Shown here: one piece after another, positions 57,291 through 64,000 of the stretch
Layout of the letters: every line of letters starts with the position of its first letter
Numbering within the stretch: the first letter of the stretch is position 1
NCBI GenBank assembly: GCA_000320605.2
Contig: KB445794.1
Location: forward strand, 725,837-789,836
Length of the DNA stretch: 64,000 bases
Direction of reading: 5' to 3'
Source: Gelatoporia subvermispora B
Taxonomy: Eukaryota > Basidiomycota > Agaricomycetes > Polyporales > Gelatoporiaceae
Made by a program: the position numbers and the translations under genes
Notes under the pieces: model-generated
What the model was told of the DNA's origin: nothing
Databases searched by the model: none
The model's input: only the letters and a program-made list of their open reading frames with translations

Positions 57291-59284
57291 ATAAATCATA
57301 TCCCTTTCTGACCACTTTTACGCGCCGTTTCGTACAGAAATTGAGGATTACATGTCAGCTGCAGTATCATATCGTTGAATCCTAGGGACTGGTTTCGGCT
57401 CGTATATTTCGAACAGCGCAGCTCTTGCCTTTAGCTGTCTTGCTACTCTCACTCTCCTGAACCCACTGGAGAGATTGGCGCGACCATCCGACAGGACCTC
57501 GGACATGCCGCAGTGTATCGTTTTCGCAAGGCTTCTCATGTTGCTGATCTGGCTTTCAGTAAGCTCAGCAATCTGGTGCGTGTGTGCCAGCGATTCCGGT
57601 ATCTATCGCATGGTATTCTCATCGAATTCTGATGGACACCAATTGAATTGCTCCACTCCCGACAACGTTGTCACTCTCGTCAGTAGGCTTGACGATGGAG
57701 CATTGCTAGGCCCCTCAGGGAGCCTCAATCACATTCGGGGAGGGGGCAAGGATGCCGAACATTGAAATGAGCTGGTACGTAAGCTTGACGTGACATCCTC
57801 TAGCTGGACATGACGGTTATTGTGTACAGAAGTCCCAGTAAGGCACAAATTCGCGTCTCTACGTCTTCTCACGTGAATCTCCGGGAGTGAGCAAGGCAAT
57901 GTCATTTCCAGCTCCCTTCCGACGCGCGGTTCTGATACGCGTCGTGTTTGTGTGGGGTTGTAACTGTTCCCTATAAGACGGCGTTGTCCGGGATGAGCCT
58001 TGGGGAGTCGTCCGATAGTGCTTGTGCAATAGGTAGTTCACTGTCGACGGCAACACAGAACGCGCACGATCTGCACGCAGGTGTCTGTTGTGTCTCATTG
58101 CAGCGGTTAAGATTCAAACGACGAGGATGCTGCGCCATATCGAGGTCCTCCACCCCTGACCGTCGTCCTGGGATGCACAGGAATTACTCTCTTTATGGGC
58201 ATGTGGCATACCATGTGATGGGATACCCGGGAGGTTTTGACGACACGGATAGTCACGCGCCCGAATATTGATACCACGAAAACATCAATGTTTCTGTGGT
58301 TCACGCAGACAGGCTTGCTCTTCACCATCTTGGTCGTGGGATTGAAACAGCGAATACCGCACGGATCCTACACCGTCTCAAGAGCTCGATTTTTTCGGGT
58401 ACTTTCTATCGGTTAGTCTGTATAGAAAATCCGGTAGTAAAGTATACTCTTTTGTTGCGTTATGTACCGGTAGACTTTGCCACCAATATCGCTCTTCAAC
58501 TACGGGCGTACTTTTCGGACTTGGGCGTAACTCTGTATTATGGGTCTCACCAGTGGGGGATCCAAATAACACCCTGTCCGAGGATTGACTATCGCCGTTC
58601 TCAATGGAGGAGGATGCATACCCTTGGGCTAAAGTAACTATTTGCGCAGAGTCTGGACTCTGAGGCAGTGTAAAGCTGAGAGCTGTGTCCAGTCATCGAT
58701 ACAAATCAAGACTGGCTTTCGAAAGTACCTTGGAAAGTTTGATTAGTATGACAGACAGACAGTGTCTGCTAGGGATCCATTCACAATCTAATATTCCGTC
58801 CTCGCACTACTGGGCGATATTCGTACGGTGTGTGCCGAGGGCAGCCGACTTCAATGTGTCCGGAACATGAGAATATCTGCGACGATGCGATCGCCAGACT
58901 CCCACGCCTTGACATCCGACATTATCCAAAAAAGGGTAAAAAGGTTCACCAGGTTCTTGGGCGATAACGCATGACTGAGGATGTCTGTTGTGGTGCGTGA
59001 GCGCAGGGTAGTGCGGATTTTCATCAGCTTCGTATGGAGACATTGTTTGGTCCATATCAGCTCGAAGATTGCTGACTAAGTGGGGTTACTCGAGAAAGTA
59101 TGGTAAATGGTAGATTAGAAGACGCAAGGCGACAGAATGAAAGTAGGTTAGTAGAGCGAACAACACCAGAGAAAACAAAGATCAGGGGTGTGTGTGTAAG
59201 GGCAGTCAACGAGTATCATACTGTCGTAAACCCCCTTCGTTCTCCTGCTGTCCTCATCCCGGCAAGTGACCCCACCATCTACAT
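57291..59284. other. Gene-poor stretch, about 2 kb
   Basis: No frame over about 110 codons and none with a family motif. A minus- and plus-strand scan shows no tRNA-like cloverleaf or terminal repeats. It could be decayed mobile DNA or plain spacer. Confidence 0.45.
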
Positions 59285-59956
59285 TCAGTCCACGTCGTCC
59301 TCATCAGCGCCTTCGTCCTGCTCAATCCCTTGCTGCTGCAGGGCAGCTTGCTGAGCGCGACGTGCTTCTGCTAGCTGTCGGAACTCGGCATCGGTAATTC
59401 TTCGAAAACGGATCGTTCCCGATTGCCAGCCTTGCAGGAGAGTCTCGAGTACTTGAACGTTGGAGAGGTCGCTCAAGTTCTTGAAGGGAATATCGCGAGG
59501 CCAGCCCTCCACGATTACATGATACTTCTCAGTCACGTCGCGCCAGAAGGTGGGGTAACGCATCGTGGCAGTGTCGTCAAGAGTGATGTCACCTTCAGGG
59601 GTGTTCAATAATCTCGTAAGGTTGACTTTGGGGATAACATACGTAGTTTCACTTGTATCAATGATCGAATCTCCGCCCTCGTCTGAGACATTCGCTCACT
59701 GTAGGTTGGTTTCGGGTTGACACGAAACCTAGATTGTGAGCTGCCGCCGGGATAGCTCTGCGTTGTCATTCCGCGCCGCGACATCGATGAGGTGGAGGGG
59801 GGGCAACCTATGTAGCAAGACTTGATCGGTGTGGACCAGCCGTAAATCCGGTAGTGTGTAACGAGAGGCTCTTATATACTCACGTTGCGTCATAGGATCA
59901 ATCCCCGAGGAGGCCCTAATGTGCATGTCTGGATCTTCCTTCCGCCACGGGTCCAT
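59285..59956 (-). CDS. Small conserved-looking protein, unknown function
   Basis: Predicted 160 aa in two exons, 59956–59884 and 59694–59285, with a 189-nt intron; phases agree (donor CAAC|GTGAGT, acceptor CAGTGAG). It starts MDPWRKEDPDMHIRASSGID. The middle is the most protein-like part: TMRYPTFWRDVTEKYHVIVE, GWPRDIPFKNLSDLSNVQVL and LLQGWQSGTIRFRRIT. The tail is Gln/Ala- then Asp/Glu-rich (EQDEGADEDDVD). No membrane segment or signal peptide. The Trp-rich VEGWP…F(K/R)N…GW pattern looks like a domain I have seen in basidiomycete hypothetical proteins, but I cannot name it. It stands alone in a 5.7-kb gene-poor region. Confidence 0.62.
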
Positions 59957-62900
59957 ATTGCATCCCGTGAATGAGAGAGATAGTGGATGATGTGCGGGTT
60001 GTGGCAGAGAGGGGTGGAAGCATCAAGAAGCTTTGCAACGCGCGGCAGTTCGCGTTTCGGAGACGTTAGCGTACCATGAGGTCGATGGAGAATCTCCCAT
60101 TATGTCGCAGGTAGGCCGGGTAAGCTGGGATATCGCAAGGGCATCGATGCCTCTGGCTCGGCGAAAGAGAACAAAGAAAACACCAGAAGGGGATAATGGA
60201 CTATTCCGCTTGGAAGATCCAGGTGAATGTCGCCATGACAGATCCACGGCGACTGTTCGATGTGGGATATTAGCCTTTCGGGTTCAGTATAAATCGGGTG
60301 AGGGGTGAAGTCATTGCTCGACTCAACTCTATCATGCCAATTCATGCCGTAGTCACACGCTGTAAGTTGCGGAGCGCTTTGGGGTCATCCGTCGCACAGG
60401 TGTAACACCGCGGCGAACAAAGCTCCGGCCGCGTCAACATTGCATTCTCACAAATCATGAAATGACTCACGCATTTGTGAAATGCCCCATGTCACCAGGC
60501 AGTTTGACGAGCGCCGTCCAATGAGGTAGGATGGGACATCCCGGAAGCAACCTTCCACGGAGGTTGAGACACCTCCCCGACTATAGCCTTGCATGATGGA
60601 CACCGGAGGTCGAATCTTAATGGTCTCCGACGCAATTATATAACACATCGCTGGAATCACTAATATGTTGAGAATGGTGGATAAGAAATCTCCCTCGCTA
60701 TCATGGTTGCTGGAGGCTCGGATCCCCGTACCCGTTTGCCCGCCCATGACCCGTGCAATTTCCGGTACGGTCTAGCTTGCTAATTGTCATTGCATCGCTC
60801 TCACCGTTCTCCGGATCGATGGTGAGAGGCCGCAAATACAGCAGGCGCCTGGTTTGAACCTCTGGAGACGCTCGATCGTGTAACAGAGTGCTCTTGGGAC
60901 TCCAGGTCGACGCGAATTAGCCCTTGCATTTAGAGACGCACGACTGCCACTCCGTTTCGCATGGGCCAACGCTCAGGGCAACGCGACGTCCGCAAGCAGT
61001 TTCTCATATAGCCGAGTCGAGTTTTGTCGTTACGCCGTGGCTAGCGGTGCAAATGCCTGCCATTGCCTCTGTCCAAGCTATCTCAGTCTGTGAAGACTCA
61101 GGAGATGTGGGGGCGAAAACCGATCATGGGCGGCAGTCCACAGAATTGCGTGCACGCACCATGCCCTGAACACGTTGTTTCCCTGCTTTGGTCAGGCGCC
61201 GCACGCTAGTTCAGTCCAATTCAACAGCCGAAGATTCGAGCTCAGGGCTCCGCTGTTGCCGAGGGCCTGGTTGTCCGAGCGAACGGGACTTCCCGATCCC
61301 GATCCATAATATCTGGTAGGGCGTGCTAGAACAGGTCACAAGTAACCGCCACACCGGAGGTACCGTGTCCAGGTGTACGGCATGTGCTCCCGAGCAGCAT
61401 GGTCGTTAGGACTCTGAGGGGTCCATGAGACTTTCTTCTGTTCTAGAGAGCTGCGAAGAAAAAGGAGACGACATACGGGAGCTAATCGTCTTGATCGCGG
61501 TGAGAGAGTGTGTCGAATTGTTTATCGATGCTCCTATGGACCCCAAATCCAATCTGGAGGAGGAGATGAAAAATATATGTGGCAACCGGTCACTGGTCCA
61601 AGCCATACGAGCGACTCCGAGATAAGGCTTATCGCTGATTATCTCGTAGAAAATGATAGAAATATGCGACATTTGAGAAGCGGGAGGGGTGTGTTGGGAC
61701 TGAAGTTAGCTAGTATCGTTGTTGACGGACACACACGTCTCAGTGCTGATATGAAACGATGACAATGTCATGAGTCCCCCAGGGGCGACTCCCTCGCGGC
61801 AGAAGTCGACCGAATTCTAGCATGCCGGTACCAGAGTTGCCGGCTCGCGCACACCAGACTAGTCCAAGAAGGTTGCATCACGCGCCACGGCCCACACTCA
61901 TTTCGAGATCCAGACATCCAGGTTGAATACCGTGTGATCTGGCACACAGAGGCTTTCCGACTGATTGTGTCTATTCTAGCTGGGTTGAAAAACTCATCCG
62001 CGACAATGACGTACCTCGAAGTCGATTACGGCGTTGCACCGCGTAGGACCTACTGTAACAGTTGTTACACGCAACGGTATGGTTCGGTGTCAGGAATGCG
62101 ATGGGCAGCCAATTGTTGGTGCTAGCTACGCAGCTAGAGCGGTGGAAGCTCGGACTACTATTCGCATCTGATTATCTGCATTCCGGGACTGTCATATGAA
62201 TGGACAATCAAACCGCGGGCTGTCCTTGGTGAAAGACGAAGAATGTCACTAAGGCATGGAATACACGAGCAAGAATAGCTGAAATACCACTCACCCACCT
62301 TCTGCACCCAATTGGTACACACCGAGATCTGACAAGCGGCGGATGTCCGCCGGTATATAAGGAGGAAATCGCCTGAACTGTAAAGGTTATCAGACGCATT
62401 CGGTATTTCAGTACGCAAGTATTCTGCCCTTAATCGTCAAGATCTTCCGACGCACGGAAACCTGCGGTGGATGTGACCAGGAAGCCTGCGACGTCGGCCA
62501 CGTAGGACTTACAAACTGTGAACGAAAGTTTGGCTTGGTAGTGACTCCTGATGCAGCAGGTGACTCTTTGGCTCGTTGATAGATCATGGACGTGAGCGTC
62601 CGGACAAGGTTCGGATCATGATGTAAAGCTACTGTATCTGACCAGATGGCAGTATTGTGCACTCGTTCAGGGAAATATGGCGAAGCTAACTTAGGACTTT
62701 GTCAGACCATCGACCTTCATGGCCACGCGGCCGAAGCGCCGTGACACGTGTCGGTGTAGTACATGTCGGTTTCGGTACGTCTTGAACTTGACTGAGCTTG
62801 TGTGCACACCCGTAGCTTGTCAGTTTGTGGCGTCGAAGATCCTTCAATCCTTGCTCAAAACCCTATACAGGTGGACATGTACGTGCGTTCGGGCTCGGCA

Positions 62901-63012
62901 AAATTGAGCGAATTAGCCTGCTCATTCGTACCACGGTCCACTCGGGACCGTCACGAGAATCCTCAAGCAATGCGGAATGTAATAAAATACAAGCGTAAAA
63001 ATGCTACGTGTG
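59957..63012. other. Gene-poor stretch, about 3 kb
   Basis: No open frame with recognisable features. A hairpin-capable CTCACC…GGTGAG palindrome lies at about 60799–60826. Short frames at 60033–60308 and 61425–61625 lack family motifs and splice-compatible partners. No tRNA or rRNA is recognised. Confidence 0.45.
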
Positions 63013-63972
63013 TCATAGCTCGTCCTTCGAGCGCTCCGTTCCAGTCACCTCAACTTCAGGAGAAATGGAAGCGGGGCTAGGCTCTTCGTGCTGTTTGGTG
63101 GGGCTTTCGGGGGACGCAGGCGCGCTCTCGGTCTCGTCCTTGTCATCTGCGTCCTCCCGTTTGGGTAGCTCCTCTGCTTGAGGCGATGGAGTTTCTGCGG
63201 CAGTAGATGCAGGGGAAATTGTAGAGGGTGACTGCGTGGATTCACCCGCGACGGGAGTCCGCGTATGCCCAGAGTCCGCGGCCTCAAGCACGACCTGACC
63301 CGCGTCGCCGGTCTTGGGTGTCTTCGGCTTCTTCGTCGCTGTCCTCGCGGCCTCCTGCTGAGACTTCCTGATGTCCTCAAGCACCTCCGCCGTCTCCTGG
63401 GCTTTCTCCTTCTTGGGTGGCGCCGCGCCCATCATTCCAGGATAGCCGTGTTGGTCATGGTAATCAGCTCCTCCACCTTGCAACAAAGCAGCCTCGAAGT
63501 CGATCAGGTCGCTGAATCCACCATGCGCGAGCGCTATACGTTGCGCCTCCTGCTTACGCTCGATCTCGAGCATCTCCTCGTCAGGCACGAACTCCTCATG
63601 CTTCGCCTGTTCGTTTAATTGAGAAAGATCGACGGAGCCATCGATCACTGAATCGAAGAATTTGGAGAGAGAGTCGTGTTTCTGGATACCTGCGGAGTGA
63701 CCATACAGTTAGAGCACCGCGACTCCCAGCGTATCCAGCGATGGTAACCCACCCTCGTAAAGGAGGAAGTCCAATGAGCCCGCAGGATAGAAGAGAACCT
63801 TAGATGACTTCGGTTCTCCCTTCTCCAGGCCCATCTTTTCCGAGCTCTTGCCCCGTCGATCACGGTGAAGGGCGAATTTGATATGGTCCTTGTACTTGTT
63901 GCCGAGCGTCTGCCACAAAAGAGGAATACCCTTTCCCTGATTCAGAAGAAGCGCTCGGGGGTGGTCAACGTT
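63013..63972 (-). CDS. PDI/thioredoxin-like ER protein ending in KDEL, 3' part
   Basis: Two C-terminal exons, 63972–63753 and 63689–63013, in phase; the gene continues beyond the window after an acceptor at 63973. The first exon reads NVDHPRALLLNQGKGIPLLW, then KYKDHIKFALHRDRRGKSSE and VLFYPAGSLDFLLYEG, which looks like a redox-inactive thioredoxin fold of a P5/Mpd1-like protein. The second exon holds KHDSLSKFFDSVIDGSVDL and EFVPDEEMLEIERKQEAQRI, then a long Pro/Glu/Thr-rich acidic tail ending TGTERSKDEL. The terminal KDEL is an ER retrieval signal. No CxxC is visible in this part, so catalytic activity depends on the unseen N-terminal domain. Confidence 0.8.
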
Positions 63973-64000
63973 CTGTTTCGGAGTCAGTCTGCTGAATGGC

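Noticed and set aside
60800..60900. Possible tRNA (GGTTTGAACC-like T-arm)
   Set aside because: No acceptor stem or anticodon arm can be paired around it on either strand.

Overview
The window is nuclear DNA from a filamentous fungus, most likely a basidiomycete of the Agaricomycetes. Genes lie on both strands and are cut by many short GT–AG introns (about 45–80 nt). The gene set is eukaryotic: a CDK7-type kinase, nucleoporin, complex I and IV subunits, tropomyosin, STT3, PP2A B subunit, U6 snRNA. The SAM–RA–SH3–SH3 adaptor has the layout of Ubc2 from basidiomycetes. I joined exons by hand and checked reading phase at most junctions. No species is assigned.

Layout. 1–0.7 kb: 3' end of kin28/CDK7. 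0.9–4.4 kb (–): FG/zinc-finger nucleoporin. 4.6–5.3 kb (+): complex I 21 kDa subunit with a 13-nt exon. 5.5–7.4 kb (–): IPI3. 7.85–9.6 kb (+): class B J-protein. 10.1–13.7 kb (–): large disordered protein with adaptor-like motifs. 14.6–17.1 kb (+): Ste50/Ubc2 adaptor. 18.1–23.1 kb (+): mucin-like single-pass membrane protein. 23.5–24.6 kb (+): intronless tocopherol-cyclase-like protein. 24.9–28.2 kb (–): DUF2408 protein. 28.5–29.2 kb (+): tropomyosin. 29.5–30.2 kb (–): methionine-R-sulfoxide reductase. 31.2–31.3 kb (–): U6 snRNA. 31.8–35.2 kb (+): secreted repeat protein. 35.9–38.3 kb (–): cytochrome P450. 39.6–41.3 kb (–): Hrt3/Fbx9 F-box protein. 41.7–43.2 kb (+): membrane J-protein, followed at 43.7–44.2 kb by a J-less copy of its C-terminal domain. 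44.4–44.8 kb (–): COX9. 45.1–46.9 kb (+): CDC55. 48.3–50.3 kb (–): coiled-coil protein. 50.7–52.4 kb (–): UBA–zinc finger–UBX protein. 52.8–53.3 kb (–): Bet1/Sft1-type SNARE. 54.3–57.3 kb (+): STT3. 57.3–63.0 kb: gene-poor, one small conserved-looking gene. 63.0–64.0 kb (–): 3' part of a PDI-like protein ending in KDEL.

Most genes are housekeeping and do not form one pathway or cluster. The accessory content sits in the mucin-like protein, the tocopherol-cyclase-like gene, the secreted repeat protein, the P450, the J-less duplicate and the gene-poor stretch. I found no recognisable transposon, CRISPR array or biosynthetic cluster. The least described items are the secreted repeat protein (31.8–35.2 kb), the J-less DUF1977 duplicate (43.7 kb) and two unusually long introns holding unexplained sequence (3.5–4.1 kb and 26.9–27.6 kb).
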